Shown here: one piece after another, positions 1-9,104 of the stretch
Numbering within the stretch: position 1 is the stretch's first letter
Layout: every line of letters starts with the position of its first letter
Assembly (NCBI RefSeq): GCF_003268595.1
Contig: NZ_CP029797.1
Coordinates: 68,501 to 132,500, forward strand
DNA length: 64,000 bases
Source: Paraliobacillus zengyii
Lineage (GTDB): Bacteria; Bacillota; Bacilli; Bacillales; Amphibacillaceae
Reading direction: 5' to 3'
Notes under the pieces: model-generated
What the model was told of the DNA's origin: nothing
Databases searched by the model: none
What the model saw: only the letters and a program-made list of their open reading frames with translations
Program-made: the position numbers and the translations under genes

Positions 1-7
1 TAGCGTA

Positions 8-113
8 AGGCAGTCGACTCCTGCGGGAAAAGCAAGATCTGAAGATCCACTTCGTAAAGCGATTTTTCTTTACGAAGTTAGCCTGAAGACTTGCCCGCGG
101 AAAGCGACTGCCT
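8..113. repeat. Structured intergenic repeat, unit A1
   Basis: Non-coding unit closed by perfect 9-bp inverted arms (8-16 and 105-113, AGGCAGTCG/CGACTGCCT). Inside are the boxes ACTCCTGCGGGAA and TGCCCGCGGAAAGCGA, and an internal 10-bp hairpin (50-59 with 68-77, CTTCGTAAAG/CTTTACGAAG) flanked by TGAAGATCCA and GTTAGCCTGAAG. Units A2, D1 and D2 have the same boxes and flanks but unrelated stem sequences. A further arm GTTACGACAGA at 135-145 matches the terminal inverted repeat of the other copies; its partner would lie left of the window. The function is unknown; it could be a MITE-like element or a structured RNA. Confidence 0.75.
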
Positions 114-158
114 GTAGCGGAAATCAACATGGCAGTTACGACAGAGTCTATGGTATTT

Positions 159-310
159 CAAATAAAATTGACGAGACTCCAGTAGGAACAGCAAATGTTT
201 TCGATGGGATGAGTAATCGCAATCCCACGGGCTGAAGATCCACTCGGAAGCGTTATTTGCTTCCGAGTTAGCTGAAGCCGTGCCTACGGAAAGGGAGTCA
301 ATTTTATTTG
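159..310. repeat. Structured intergenic repeat, unit A2
   Basis: Second unit of the family, in tandem with A1. The outer stem is perfect over 14 bp (159-172 with 297-310, CAAATAAAATTGAC/GTCAATTTTATTTG). The internal hairpin pairs 242-251 with 259-268 (ACTCGGAAGC/GCTTCCGAGT). The core (about 171-299) is nearly identical to D2 at 49224-49352, but the outer arms are entirely different. No open reading frame of note and no transposase are present. Confidence 0.8.
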
Positions 311-517
311 AGAAGCTGGTGATAAACTCTAGCTACGACGGGGTTTCTCTCAAGTTCGTCAGATAAAAATGCAGATGATTTTAATAGAAGTATGAAGGAA
401 ACTTCAATTTTGGATTGTAATACTTCCTTTTTAAACCAATGATTAAGTGCCTGTTGTACACTTTACACTGTGAAAGTTGAGTTATAAAGTAAATAGTAAG
501 AGAAAGACGTGAACGCT
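311..517. other. Leader region upstream of pth shared with the ecfA1 leader
   Basis: This gap holds no gene. After repeat unit A2, the stretch 371-483 aligns by eye with 36252-36347 upstream of ecfA1. Shared words include GATGATT, AACTTC, TTTTGGAT, TTAAG, CTGTT and a final GTTGA. The similarity continues to within about 40 bases of each start codon. It is either the distal part of the repeat or a duplicated regulatory leader. I did not find a convincing sigma-A promoter in it. Confidence 0.45.
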
Positions 518-1078
518 ATGAAATGTATTGTTGGATTAGGAAATCCAGGTATGAAATATAAAAATACGCGACACAATATTGGGTTTATGGTTATGGATGA
601 ACTAGCGAGACGCAATAAGTGGGAAATTAATAAAAAAAAATTTAATGGTGATTATACAATTGAAATGGTTAATCAAGAAAAAATAATTTTATTGAAGCCG
701 CAAACTTTTATGAATTTATCTGGTGAATCATTACGCCCGTTAATGGAATTTTATGAATTAGAAGCTGAGGATGTTCTTGTCGTATATGATGATTTAGACT
801 TACCAACTGGTAAAATACGTTTACGACAAAAAGGTGGTCATGGTGGACATAATGGTATAAGATCAATAATTGATCAATTGGGTACGAAAGATTTTAACCG
901 ATTACGTATCGGGATTGATCGTCCAATAACTAACATGTCTGTAGTTGATCATGTTCTTGGGAAATTTGATAAGTCACAACTAGTATTAGTAAATGATAGT
1001 ATTGAAAAGGCAGTAGAAGCCTCAGAATCTTGGATGCAAAAGTCTTTTCAAGAAGTCATGAATGATTTTAATCAATAG
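518..1078 (+). CDS. pth: Peptidyl-tRNA hydrolase
   Basis: Hydrolyses the ester bond of peptidyl-tRNAs released from stalled ribosomes, recycling tRNA in the cytosol; the B. subtilis gene is also called spoVC. The N-terminus carries the family motif GLGNPG, followed by NTRHNIGF with the catalytic His (about residue 19), then LLKPQTFMNLSG and VVYDDLDLP with the catalytic Asp, and GGHGGHNG. Length is 186 aa, as usual for the family. A GTG nine bases upstream (509) is in frame, but the ATG at 518 matches the usual start of the family. It heads the conserved pth-fin-mfd block, and fin follows after about 90 bases. Confidence 0.96.
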   Translation: MKCIVGLGNPGMKYKNTRHNIGFMVMDELARRNKWEINKKKFNGDYTIEMVNQEKIILLKPQTFMNLSGESLRPLMEFYELEAEDVLVVYDDLDLPTGKIRLRQKGGHGGHNGIRSIIDQLGTKDFNRLRIGIDRPITNMSVVDHVLGKFDKSQLVLVNDSIEKAVEASESWMQKSFQEVMNDFNQ

Positions 1079-1103
1079 ACATATAATAGAGAACAGTAAA
1101 TGA

Positions 1104-1132
1104 TGTATAAAGATACCTCCAGTGGACAGACT
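1104..1132 (+). promoter_or_regulatory. Candidate forespore (sigma-F/G type) promoter of fin
   Basis: GTATA at 1104 fits the -35 consensus GHATR. After 15 bases comes GGACAGACT, which fits the sigma-F -10 consensus at about 6 of 8 defined positions. fin is forespore-expressed in B. subtilis, so the location makes sense. The -10 match is imperfect and this is a by-eye call. Confidence 0.35.
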
Positions 1133-1168
1133 AATAAAAGGGAAAATGCGCTGTTGGAGGTTAAATGC

Positions 1169-1399
1169 ATGACAATAAATTATAAATGCAAACATTGTAG
1201 CCAAGTGCTAGGAACTTTAGAAGAACAAATGGTAGACACAAATACTTTGGGTTGGCAACATTTATCATTACAAGAAAAGAAAGAAATGATCCATTATCAA
1301 TCAAATGGTGATATTGAAATCCATGCGATATGTGAGGATTGTCAGGAAACATTAGAACATAACCCTGAATATCACGCGTTAGATTATTTTATTCAATAA
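1169..1399 (+). CDS. fin: Anti-sigma-F factor Fin
   Basis: Small zinc-ribbon-like protein (76 aa) that in B. subtilis inhibits sigma-F late in forespore development and helps the switch to sigma-G. Two Cys pairs are visible: CKHC near the N-terminus and CEDC near residues 54-57. The C-terminal pattern NPEYHALDYFIQ is typical of Fin (YabK). The start was set at 1169 because TTGGAGG (1154-1160) lies at good distance and this gives the family length; the frame is open upstream to 1100. It lies between pth and mfd, as in B. subtilis. Confidence 0.93.
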   Translation: MTINYKCKHCSQVLGTLEEQMVDTNTLGWQHLSLQEKKEMIHYQSNGDIEIHAICEDCQETLEHNPEYHALDYFIQ

Positions 1400-1460
1400 G
1401 AATTTTGGTGTAATGGAGTTTTTGATGAAAAAACAGTCGATAAAAAATGGTAGAAAAGCG

Positions 1461-1496
1461 AAAATGGCTTTGGTTTGTTAACCAAGGCATTTTTGT
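1461..1496 (+). terminator. Rho-independent terminator after fin
   Basis: A 13-bp stem (AAAATGGCTTTGG pairing with CCAAGGCATTTT, one G-T pair) with an 8-base loop, ending in T residues. It falls inside the 5' extension of the longest mfd reading frame, which supports the later mfd start. Confidence 0.7.
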
Positions 1497-1554
1497 ACGT
1501 TATAGATGGATTGGAAAGCATACACTGTATCGCATCGTTTTAGGGGGAAACATT

Positions 1555-4500
1555 ATGCAAGGAATAAAAGAGTATTTAAATAGCTATGATGATTTTAATT
1601 CGGTTATTGACGGCGTAAAAGTTGGTCTAAGTGAGCAACTTGTTAGTGGTTTATCTGGTTCAGCACGTAGTACGTTAGTTGCTATGTTACAAACCGCAGT
1701 TGATAAGCCGGTTTTACTAGTAACACATCAATTAACTCAAGCACAGCAGCTCTATGATGATTTAATTGAATTATCAGATCAAGACAATGTATATCTTTAT
1801 CCAGTAAATGAATTAGTAGCATCCGAAATCGCTATAGCAAGTCCAGAAATGCGAAGTCAACGAATTACCGCTCTAACAAAGTGGTCTCAAGCGAAAAATG
1901 GCGTATTAGTTGCACCTGTTTCGGCTTTAAAAAGAGTATTGCCACCAAAACATTATTGGGATACCTATCAATTAAGTTTTGAGATTGGAAAGGAGATCCC
2001 AATTAAACAGTATATGACATCATTACTGGAAATGGGCTACGATCGAGTCGACATGGTATCTAGTCCTGGTGAATACAGTATGCGCGGTGGGATTATTGAT
2101 ATGTATCCGATTACAGAGTCAAATCCAATACGGGTCGAGCTATTTGATGAGGAAGTGGATTCAATTCGTTTTTTTGATGCCGCATCCCAGCGTTCATTAG
2201 AGAAATTAGATCATATGACAATAACTCCTGTTACGGAGCTTCTTTTAACGAATAAGGATATACAACTAGGTGCAAATCGATTAGAAGCAGAATTAGCTGC
2301 ATCGTTAAAAAAATTAAAAGACTCTGGTGCAAAAGAAGTGTTGTCAGAAACAATTAGTCACGATATTGATCGAATGAAAGAGCTAGAACGTTTTCAAGAA
2401 ATGTATAAGTATGGTGGTTTTTTCTATGAGACTCCTGCTAGTTTACTAGACTATTTACCAAAAGACGGTTGTATTGTTTTAGAAGAGATGAGTCGTATAC
2501 AAGAAACCGCTATACATCTAGACGAAGAAGAAGCCCAATGGCATAACTCGCTGTTGGAAGTTAATAAAATGGTACGTGCTTTATTTATCTCTTATGATTG
2601 GCATACAGTTTGGCAAAAAATGACACACCCGAAAATTTATTTATCGGTATTTCTTCGTCATGTTCCAAACACAACACCACAAAATATTGTCAATCTTTCT
2701 TGTCGTGTCATGCAAGAGTTTCATGGACAAATGAATTTATTGCAAAATGAAATGGATCGTTGGAAGAAAGGCGATTATTCCATTATTGTTTTAGTTCCAG
2801 ACGCCCAAAGAGCTGAAAAGGTTCAGTCCATATTACGGGATTATGATATGGAAGCTGTTCTTGCTGACCAATCCATTTCGTTACCTACACAGAATATCAC
2901 CATTATGATTGGTGGGCTTAATGGAGGCTTTGAGTTACCGCTACATAAGTTGGCGATCTTAACAGAAAATGAATTATTCAAAAAAAATACGATACGTCCT
3001 AAAAGGAAACAAAAACAAAACATTTCAAATGCAGAACGAATTAAAAATTACCAAGAATTGAAAATTGGTGATTATGTTGTTCATGTTCATCACGGAATAG
3101 GTCGCTTTGTTGGTATTGAAACACTTGTTGTAAATGAAGTTCATAAAGATTATATGCTATTAAAATATTCTGGTGATGACAAGTTATTTGTACCAATTGA
3201 CCAGATTGACTTAGTACAAAAATATGTAGGATCAGAAGGAAAAGAACCAAAACTTTATAAGCTTGGTGGAACGGAATGGAAGAAAGTAAAAAGTAAAGTT
3301 CAATCTACAGTTGAAGATATTGCAGATGATTTAATTGAATTGTATGCAGAACGTGAGGCCGCAAAAGGATATGCCTTTGCAGAGGATACCGCTATGCAAC
3401 GTGAGTTTGAAGATGTCTTTCCTTATCAAGAAACAGAGGATCAACTACGGTGTATCGAAGAAATCAAACAAGATATGCAACGTATTCAACCAATGGATCG
3501 TTTGCTTTGTGGTGATGTAGGGTATGGTAAAACAGAAGTAGCGATTCGTGCAGCTTTTAAAGCGATCACAGAAGGCAAACAGGTCGCTATTTTAGTTCCA
3601 ACTACGATATTAGCTCAACAGCACTATGAGACGGTTACGGAACGTTTTCAAGATTATCCAATTAACATTGGCTTGTTAAGTCGTTTTCGTACCCGAAAAG
3701 AGCAAAAGGCTACACTAGAAGGTATGGAAAAGGGTCTTGTTGACCTAGTGATTGGTACACATCGTTTGTTATCTAAGGATGTTATTTACAAAGATATTGG
3801 TTTATTGGTTGTTGATGAAGAACAACGATTTGGTGTGAAGCATAAAGAAAAGATTAAACAATTAAAAACAAATATTGATGTGTTAACTTTAACAGCAACA
3901 CCAATACCAAGAACATTGCATATGTCTATGCTAGGAGTCAGAGACTTATCTGTAATTGAGACACCTCCAGCAAATCGTTTTCCGATTCAGACCTATGTAT
4001 TGGAGTATAATCCTGTTTTTCTAAGAGAAGCAATAGAACGTGAAATGGGACGTGGTGGACAAGTATTCTTCTTATACAATCGTGTTGAAAACATTGAAAG
4101 AATGGCACAACAGATTAGTTCATTAGTCGGTGATGCTAGAGTAGCCGTAGCTCATGGCCAAATGAATGAGTCAGAGTTAGAGAATATAATGCTAAGTTTT
4201 CTAGAAGGTGAGTATGATGTGCTTGTTAGCACTACTATCATTGAAACTGGTGTGGATATACCAAATGTAAACACATTAATTGTGTATGATGCTGATCGTA
4301 TGGGACTAAGTCAACTTTATCAGTTAAGAGGACGTGTAGGACGTAGTAATCGTATTGCATATGCTTACTTCACTTACCAAAAGGATAAGGTATTAACCGA
4401 AGTTGCGGAAAAACGATTACAGTCAATTAAAGAATTTACTGAACTTGGATCAGGTTTTAAAATTGCAATGCGTGATCTATCAATTCGAGGAGCTGGTAAT

Positions 4501-5106
4501 ATTATAGGTGCCCAACAACATGGATTTATTGATTCAGTAGGTTTTGATATGTATTCACAAATGCTAAAAGAAGCCATTGATAAGCGGAAAGTTGACTTGA
4601 CAGATGAAGTGGAAGTTGTACCATTCGAACCTGAAATGAAGCTTACGATAGATGCTTATATTCCAGATACGTATATCCCAGATGGTAAACAAAAAATCGA
4701 TATGTATAAACGTTTTCAAGCGATTACTACGTTGGAAGATGTAGAAGATGTTCGTGAAGAATTAACCGATCGTTTTGGCGATTATCCATTAGAAGTTGCA
4801 AATCTAATTGATGTTACAACTTTGAAAGTGGAAGCGAAAAAGAATAGCGTAGAATCGATTAAAGAGAAGAAGAAACAAATTGAAATAATAGTAGATCAAC
4901 AAAAAAGCCAAGAGATTGATGGAGAAAAATTATTTGAATATACCACGCAGTTTGGACGCGATATGCAACTTGGTACAGATAATCTAAATTTGAAAATTAG
5001 TTTTACATTAACAGAAAAAGTGTATCCCAAGCGCTATGAACACGTGTTAGCTTTTATCAAAGCTTTAGGAGCAATGCAACGAGATGTTATTAAAAAGGAT
5101 GTATAG
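1555..5106 (+). CDS. mfd: Transcription-repair coupling factor Mfd
   Basis: Large ATP-dependent DNA translocase (1183 aa) that removes RNA polymerase stalled at lesions and recruits UvrA. Visible in order: an N-terminal UvrB-like region (AGLSGSARS-type motif, YSMRGGIIDMYP), the RNA polymerase interaction domain (GDYVVHVHHGIGRFVGIE), helicase motif I (CGDVGYGKTEVA), motif II (DEEQRFG), LTATPIPRTL, motif VI (QLRGRVGRSNRIAYAY) and the C-terminal TRCF domain. The start at 1555 has TAGGGGGAAA before it and matches the usual N-terminus (MQGIKEYL...DDF). The reading frame is open to 1447, but a terminator lies in that extension. Confidence 0.97.
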   Translation: MQGIKEYLNSYDDFNSVIDGVKVGLSEQLVSGLSGSARSTLVAMLQTAVDKPVLLVTHQLTQAQQLYDDLIELSDQDNVYLYPVNELVASEIAIASPEMRSQRITALTKWSQAKNGVLVAPVSALKRVLPPKHYWDTYQLSFEIGKEIPIKQYMTSLLEMGYDRVDMVSSPGEYSMRGGIIDMYPITESNPIRVELFDEEVDSIRFFDAASQRSLEKLDHMTITPVTELLLTNKDIQLGANRLEAELAASLKKLKDSGAKEVLSETISHDIDRMKELERFQEMYKYGGFFYETPASLLDYLPKDGCIVLEEMSRIQETAIHLDEEEAQWHNSLLEVNKMVRALFISYDWHTVWQKMTHPKIYLSVFLRHVPNTTPQNIVNLSCRVMQEFHGQMNLLQNEMDRWKKGDYSIIVLVPDAQRAEKVQSILRDYDMEAVLADQSISLPTQNITIMIGGLNGGFELPLHKLAILTENELFKKNTIRPKRKQKQNISNAERIKNYQELKIGDYVVHVHHGIGRFVGIETLVVNEVHKDYMLLKYSGDDKLFVPIDQIDLVQKYVGSEGKEPKLYKLGGTEWKKVKSKVQSTVEDIADDLIELYAEREAAKGYAFAEDTAMQREFEDVFPYQETEDQLRCIEEIKQDMQRIQPMDRLLCGDVGYGKTEVAIRAAFKAITEGKQVAILVPTTILAQQHYETVTERFQDYPINIGLLSRFRTRKEQKATLEGMEKGLVDLVIGTHRLLSKDVIYKDIGLLVVDEEQRFGVKHKEKIKQLKTNIDVLTLTATPIPRTLHMSMLGVRDLSVIETPPANRFPIQTYVLEYNPVFLREAIEREMGRGGQVFFLYNRVENIERMAQQISSLVGDARVAVAHGQMNESELENIMLSFLEGEYDVLVSTTIIETGVDIPNVNTLIVYDADRMGLSQLYQLRGRVGRSNRIAYAYFTYQKDKVLTEVAEKRLQSIKEFTELGSGFKIAMRDLSIRGAGNIIGAQQHGFIDSVGFDMYSQMLKEAIDKRKVDLTDEVEVVPFEPEMKLTIDAYIPDTYIPDGKQKIDMYKRFQAITTLEDVEDVREELTDRFGDYPLEVANLIDVTTLKVEAKKNSVESIKEKKKQIEIIVDQQKSQEIDGEKLFEYTTQFGRDMQLGTDNLNLKISFTLTEKVYPKRYEHVLAFIKALGAMQRDVIKKDV

Positions 5107-5130
5107 TTCTTTTAACAAGCAACCATACTA
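5101..5130 (+). promoter_or_regulatory. Predicted sigma-G promoter of spoVT
   Basis: GTATA (5101-5105) fits -35 GHATR and CATACTA (5124-5130) fits -10 CATNHTA, with exactly 18 bases between, the B. subtilis sigma-G spacing. The -35 overlaps the mfd stop codon. spoVT is a sigma-G gene in B. subtilis. The transcript would carry the hairpin at 5135-5191. Confidence 0.7.
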
Positions 5131-5134
5131 AATA

Positions 5135-5191
5135 TTACAACGGGTTATTTCTGTTTCTATATAGCCATTCAGAAACAGAACCAGTGTAATA
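5135..5191 (+). other. Hairpin in the spoVT leader
   Basis: TTCTGTTTCT (5149-5158) pairs with AGAAACAGAA (5171-5180). Flanking ATTACA and TGTAAT extend it as an imperfect stem. No T-run follows, so it is not a normal terminator. It could be weak mfd read-through control or a stabilising 5' structure on the sigma-G transcript. Confidence 0.5.
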
Positions 5192-5221
5192 ATCATCAGA
5201 GAAAGAGAGGTAACACTCATA

Positions 5222-5755
5222 ATGAAAGCTACAGGAATTGTACGTCGCATTGATGATTTAGGAAGAGTAGTTATTCCAAAAGAGATAAGAAGGACGTTAC
5301 GAATAAGAGAAGGGGACCCATTAGAGATCTTTGTTGATCGTGAAGGGGAAGTGATATTAAAGAAATATTCACCAATTCGTGAACTTGGAACTTTTGCAAA
5401 AGAATATGCTGAAGCTATTTTTGAATCTATCGGAAATGGAGTTTTAATTTGTGACCGTGATAACTTTATAGCGGTAGCAGGTGAATCTAAAAAGGACTAT
5501 TTAGGAAAAAATATATCACAATCAATAGAAAAAGTTATGGAAGATCGGACAGGTTTAATGAAACCTGATAATGTCGCATTAGAATTAGTTGCTGATCAAG
5601 AAATATTGAATGCTTCTTACGTCATGCATCCAATTATCGCAAATGGAGATCCGATTGGCTGTGTCATTATATTTTCAACTGAAAAGTCAATGTCAACCGT
5701 AGAGCAAAAAGCAGCAGAGACAGCAGCAAGTTTCTTAGCGAGACAAATGGATTGA
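5222..5755 (+). CDS. spoVT: Stage V sporulation transcriptional regulator SpoVT
   Basis: AbrB-family DNA-binding regulator (177 aa) that modulates sigma-G dependent genes in the forespore. Residues 1-50 are a swapped-hairpin AbrB domain (MKATGIVRRIDDLGRVVIPKEIRR...). The rest is the GAF-like sensing domain, including VLICDRDNFIAVAG and NGDPIGCVIIFS, and it ends FLARQMD. Strong similarity to the B. subtilis protein over its whole length. A ribosome binding site GAGAGAGG-like run precedes the ATG. A sigma-G promoter upstream and a terminator downstream make it monocistronic. Confidence 0.97.
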   Translation: MKATGIVRRIDDLGRVVIPKEIRRTLRIREGDPLEIFVDREGEVILKKYSPIRELGTFAKEYAEAIFESIGNGVLICDRDNFIAVAGESKKDYLGKNISQSIEKVMEDRTGLMKPDNVALELVADQEILNASYVMHPIIANGDPIGCVIIFSTEKSMSTVEQKAAETAASFLARQMD

Positions 5756-5762
5756 GAATATG

Positions 5763-5803
5763 AAAAAAAGTGATGGGCCTTATGGTTAGCCATCACTTTT
5801 TTT
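5763..5803 (+). terminator. Terminator after spoVT
   Basis: Stem AGTGATGG/CCATCACT with an A-rich left flank and a run of seven T residues on the right. Confidence 0.85.
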
Positions 5804-5897
5804 GCTTTATTATTACTTAGTACTTGCCAATTATAACGTTTGCATATAGGATTAATAGTAGTAATGGGATGAATGGCAATAGCTTTGGGGGATTGTT

Positions 5898-6740
5898 ATG
5901 GAACAAGAGCTTATGGTTGAAAAAGTCTTAAATAATAATGTCATTATTGCAACTCATCCGATTTATAAGGAAGTTGTTTTAATAGGAAAAGGCATTGGTT
6001 TTAACAAGAAACAGGGAGATGCTGTTCCGTTTGATCAAGCAGATAAGACTTTTCTATTAAAGGATAAGCAAGAAAAAGAACAGTATATGCATTTATTAGC
6101 TCATCTAGATAATGAGCTTATTAGCTTTATGAATGATATTTTGTTTTATATCGAAGAGCGAATGGGACATTCTTTGAATGAGCATATTCATGTTGCACTA
6201 ACGGATCATTTAGCATTTGCGATTAATCGCGTGCATAAAAATATTCAGTTTAACAGTCCATTTTTGTTTGAAATTGAATCACTTTATCCAAAAGAATATC
6301 AAGTAGCGACTGAAGTAGTGGCTAAGATAAAAGAACGGTTAGATGTGGTTTTCCCAGATGGAGAAGTTGGATTTATTGCTTTGCATATTCATAGCGCAGT
6401 CACAGATAAATCGCTACATGATATTAATAAGCATCATCAGTTAATTACTAAGATGATTAAAGTAATAGAGGAGAACTTAGAGGTAAAAGTAGAAAAAGGA
6501 AATGTTAACTACAATCGTTTAATTCAACATTTACATAGAGCTATTGACCGTGTTTATCAAGGGGAAAAACTAGGTGAGCAAAAAACATTAGCAGAAATGT
6601 TGAAGATGACTTATCCTTTATGCTATAATCTTTCATGGAAGTTAATCAAAGTGATGCAGAGACAATTAAATAGGCCAGTAGATGATACCGAAGTATTATA
6701 TTTGACAATTCATCTACAGCGTTTAACTGATAAAATTTAG
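5898..6740 (+). CDS. glcT: Transcription antiterminator GlcT (PtsG regulator)
   Basis: BglG/SacY-family RNA-binding antiterminator (280 aa). Residues 1-60 form the co-antiterminator RNA-binding domain (KVLNNNVIIATHP...VVLIGKGIGFNKKQGD). Two PTS regulation domains follow, with the phosphorylatable histidines in NEHIHVALTDHLAFAI, GFIALHIHSAV and YLTIHLQRL. PtsG phosphorylates and inactivates GlcT when no glucose is present; otherwise GlcT binds the ptsG leader and prevents termination. It lies directly upstream of ptsG with a RAT-type site in between. This pair separates spoVT from yabM, which are adjacent in B. subtilis. Confidence 0.93.
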   Translation: MEQELMVEKVLNNNVIIATHPIYKEVVLIGKGIGFNKKQGDAVPFDQADKTFLLKDKQEKEQYMHLLAHLDNELISFMNDILFYIEERMGHSLNEHIHVALTDHLAFAINRVHKNIQFNSPFLFEIESLYPKEYQVATEVVAKIKERLDVVFPDGEVGFIALHIHSAVTDKSLHDINKHHQLITKMIKVIEENLEVKVEKGNVNYNRLIQHLHRAIDRVYQGEKLGEQKTLAEMLKMTYPLCYNLSWKLIKVMQRQLNRPVDDTEVLYLTIHLQRLTDKI

Positions 6741-6770
6741 TTACGTGTTACTGATACGATCAGGCATGAG
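6741..6770 (+). promoter_or_regulatory. GlcT ribonucleic antiterminator (RAT) site
   Basis: Directly after the glcT stop, the sequence ACGTGTTACTGAT...ATCAGGCATGAG can form the antiterminator stem CTGAT/ATCAG. Its 3' part (from 6762) is also the 5' arm of the downstream terminator, so the two structures exclude each other. It resembles the B. subtilis ptsG leader as I remember it. Confidence 0.75.
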
Positions 6771-6848
6771 TACAGAAGTTATCTTAGTTATTGATAGGAT
6801 ACACGTATCCAACCAATAACAAGAACTTTTATACTCATGCCTTTTTTG
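6762..6848 (+). terminator. Conditional terminator in the ptsG leader
   Basis: Long hairpin: AGGCATGAGTA (6762-6772) pairs with TACTCATGCCT, followed by TTTTTT. Inner arms GTTATTG/CAATAAC and GGATA/TATCC extend it. It is the default-off state, relieved by GlcT at the overlapping RAT site. Confidence 0.85.
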
Positions 6849-6985
6849 TGTGTTTATAACCTATAACTATTAGATTTAGTTGTTCTAGTGAGATTTTACA
6901 ATTATGAAAAACGCTATTACATTCATTATATTTAATTTATTACACATACTAGAACCTGCATTACTATAAAAAGGAGGAATTCGTA

Positions 6986-9004
6986 ATGTCAAACATATTT
7001 GGTACATTACAAAAAGTCGGGAAAGCACTTATGCTCCCTGTTGCGTTATTACCAGCTGCAGGTATTTTACTTGCATTTGGAACTAGTTTTGCTCAAGATC
7101 AATGGACAGAGCAGTTTACATGGTTTGCTAATCCGGGCGTATTAAAAGTTTTAGAGGTAATGGAAGCAGCTGGGGGAATTGTATTTGATAACTTACCGCT
7201 ACTATTTGCTGTTGGGGTAGCGATCGGATTATCTAAAGGAGACGGTGTGGCAGGACTTGCTGCAATCATTGGTTATTTGATTATGAATGTAACGATGGGT
7301 GTATTCGAAAATGTAACACCAGACATGGCAGCAAATGAACCAGCCTACACAAATATGTTAGGAATTGATACCGTACAAACTGGTGTTTTTGGTGGTATTA
7401 TAGTCGGTTTGCTTGCCTCGTTTCTCTATAATAGATATTTTAATATTGAATTACCACAATTCTTAGGTTTTTTTGCTGGGAAACGTTTTGTGCCAATTAT
7501 TACAGCATTTAGTTCACTAATTTTAGGTATTATCATGGTATTTGTATGGCCATTTGCACAAGATGGCTTAAACGCATTATCACACTTAATGTTAGAAACA
7601 AACCGTACACTTTCAACATTTATCTTTGGTGTAATTGAACGTTCATTAATCCCGTTTGGTTTACACCATATTTTCTATTCACCATTCTGGTTTGAGTTTG
7701 GACAATATACCAACGCAGCTGGAGAGATTGTACGTGGTGACCAAACGATTTTCTTCGCACAATTAAAAGATGGTGTAGACTTTACAGCTGGTAACTTTAT
7801 GACTGGTAAATTTCCATTTATGATGTTCGGACTTCCAGCAGCTGCACTAGCAATTTATCACACAGCTAGACCTGAAAAGAAAAAGCTTGTTGCAGGTATC
7901 ATGGGTTCTGCTGCACTTACATCTTTCTTAACTGGTATTACAGAACCACTTGAATTCTCATTTTTATTTGTAGCACCTATATTATTTGGTATTCATGCAG
8001 TTTTTGCAGGTCTATCATTTATGACGATGTACTTGTTAGATGTTAAAATTGGTATGACATTTTCAGGTGGGCTAATTGATTTTATCCTATTTGGAGTTAT
8101 GCCAAATAGAACGGAATGGTTCTGGGTAATTGTTGTTGGTCTTGTATTTGCTGTCATTTACTACTTTGGTTTCCGTTGGGCAATCTTGAAATTCAACCTA
8201 GCGACTCCAGGTCGTGAAAAAGCAGAAGAAGGCGATGATGATATACAAGAGAGTGGCGACGAAGATGATCGTCCATATGAGATACTTAAAGCAATGGGCG
8301 GACAAGAAAACATCACGAATTTAGATGCTTGTATAACACGCCTGCGTGTAAGTGTTGCTGATAAAGGAAATGTAGATAAAAAACGTCTGAAAAACTTAGG
8401 TGCTTCTGGTGTAATGGAAGTCGGCAATAACATTCAGGCAATATTTGGTACATCTTCAGACACGATTCGTGGCCAAATGCAAGATATTATTGATGGCAAA
8501 ACACCACGTCAAAAGGAAGAAGAAAGTGATTCAACATCGCCTATGATTTCTGGTAAAATCGACTTAAGTAGTCCAATGGCAGGTGAAATTTTACCAATTT
8601 CGGAAGTGCCAGATCAGGTTTTCTCACAAAAAATGATGGGTGATGGCTTTGCGGTTAAACCAACTGCAGGAAAAGTAGTTGCTCCAGTAAACGGAAAAGT
8701 ACTAAATATTTTCCCTACGAAGCACGCAATTGGTCTTCAAGCAGAAAATGGATTAGAACTATTGATCCATATCGGAATTGACACAGTGAAGCTTAAAGGT
8801 GAAGGTTTCACACAAAAAGTAGAAGAAGGACAAGAAGTGAAACAAGGAGATATCTTGATGGAAGTAGACTTAGATTATATTGCTGAAAATGCTGCATCAA
8901 CGATCACACCGATTATTTTCACTAATCTACAAGAAGGTCAATCTATAGAAGTTAAAGCAGGACAAGTAAATGAAAATCAAGGCGGAATCGTCGAGATAAA
9001 ATAA
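6986..9004 (+). CDS. ptsG: PTS glucose transporter subunit IICBA
   Basis: Membrane permease that imports and phosphorylates glucose (672 aa). Residues 1-400 are EIIC with about ten membrane segments and motifs [21 protein letters not shown] and [15 protein letters not shown]. After an acidic linker comes EIIB, with the phospho-Cys at about 449 in [10 protein letters not shown], then EIIA, with the phospho-His at about 595 in [17 protein letters not shown]. All three domains and their active sites are intact. A strong ribosome binding site (AAAGGAGG) precedes the ATG. Expression is predicted to depend on GlcT through the leader. A terminator follows. Confidence 0.97.
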   Translation: MSNIFGTLQKVGKALMLPVALLPAAGILLAFGTSFAQDQWTEQFTWFANPGVLKVLEVMEAAGGIVFDNLPLLFAVGVAIGLSKGDGVAGLAAIIGYLIMNVTMGVFENVTPDMAANEPAYTNMLGIDTVQTGVFGGIIVGLLASFLYNRYFNIELPQFLGFFAGKRFVPIITAFSSLILGIIMVFVWPFAQDGLNALSHLMLETNRTLSTFIFGVIERSLIPFGLHHIFYSPFWFEFGQYTNAAGEIVRGDQTIFFAQLKDGVDFTAGNFMTGKFPFMMFGLPAAALAIYHTARPEKKKLVAGIMGSAALTSFLTGITEPLEFSFLFVAPILFGIHAVFAGLSFMTMYLLDVKIGMTFSGGLIDFILFGVMPNRTEWFWVIVVGLVFAVIYYFGFRWAILKFNLATPGREKAEEGDDDIQESGDEDDRPYEILKAMGGQENITNLDACITRLRVSVADKGNVDKKRLKNLGASGVMEVGNNIQAIFGTSSDTIRGQMQDIIDGKTPRQKEEESDSTSPMISGKIDLSSPMAGEILPISEVPDQVFSQKMMGDGFAVKPTAGKVVAPVNGKVLNIFPTKHAIGLQAENGLELLIHIGIDTVKLKGEGFTQKVEEGQEVKQGDILMEVDLDYIAENAASTITPIIFTNLQEGQSIEVKAGQVNENQGGIVEIK

Positions 9005-9012
9005 ATAAATGT

Positions 9013-9051
9013 AACCTCTCTATCCTTAACAGGTTAGAGAGGTTTTTTTTT
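9013..9051 (+). terminator. Terminator after ptsG
   Basis: Stem AACCTCTCTA/TTAGAGAGGTT followed by nine T residues. Confidence 0.88.
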
Positions 9052-9052
9052 G

Positions 9053-9061
9053 TGGTATAAT
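9053..9061 (+). promoter_or_regulatory. Extended -10 promoter upstream of yabM
   Basis: TGGTATAAT is a perfect extended -10 (TGnTATAAT). No good -35 is present, as is usual for this class. It lies directly after the ptsG terminator and 44 bases before the yabM ATG, so it could drive yabM-yabN-rqcP. Confidence 0.55.
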
Positions 9062-9104
9062 AGCATCCAGAAAGTATGATGTTAGACATAGAAAGGCACA
9101 TGCT

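Noticed and set aside
1447..1554. 36-codon N-terminal extension of Mfd
   Set aside because: It contains the fin terminator and has no good ribosome binding site; the family N-terminus and TAGGGGG support 1555.
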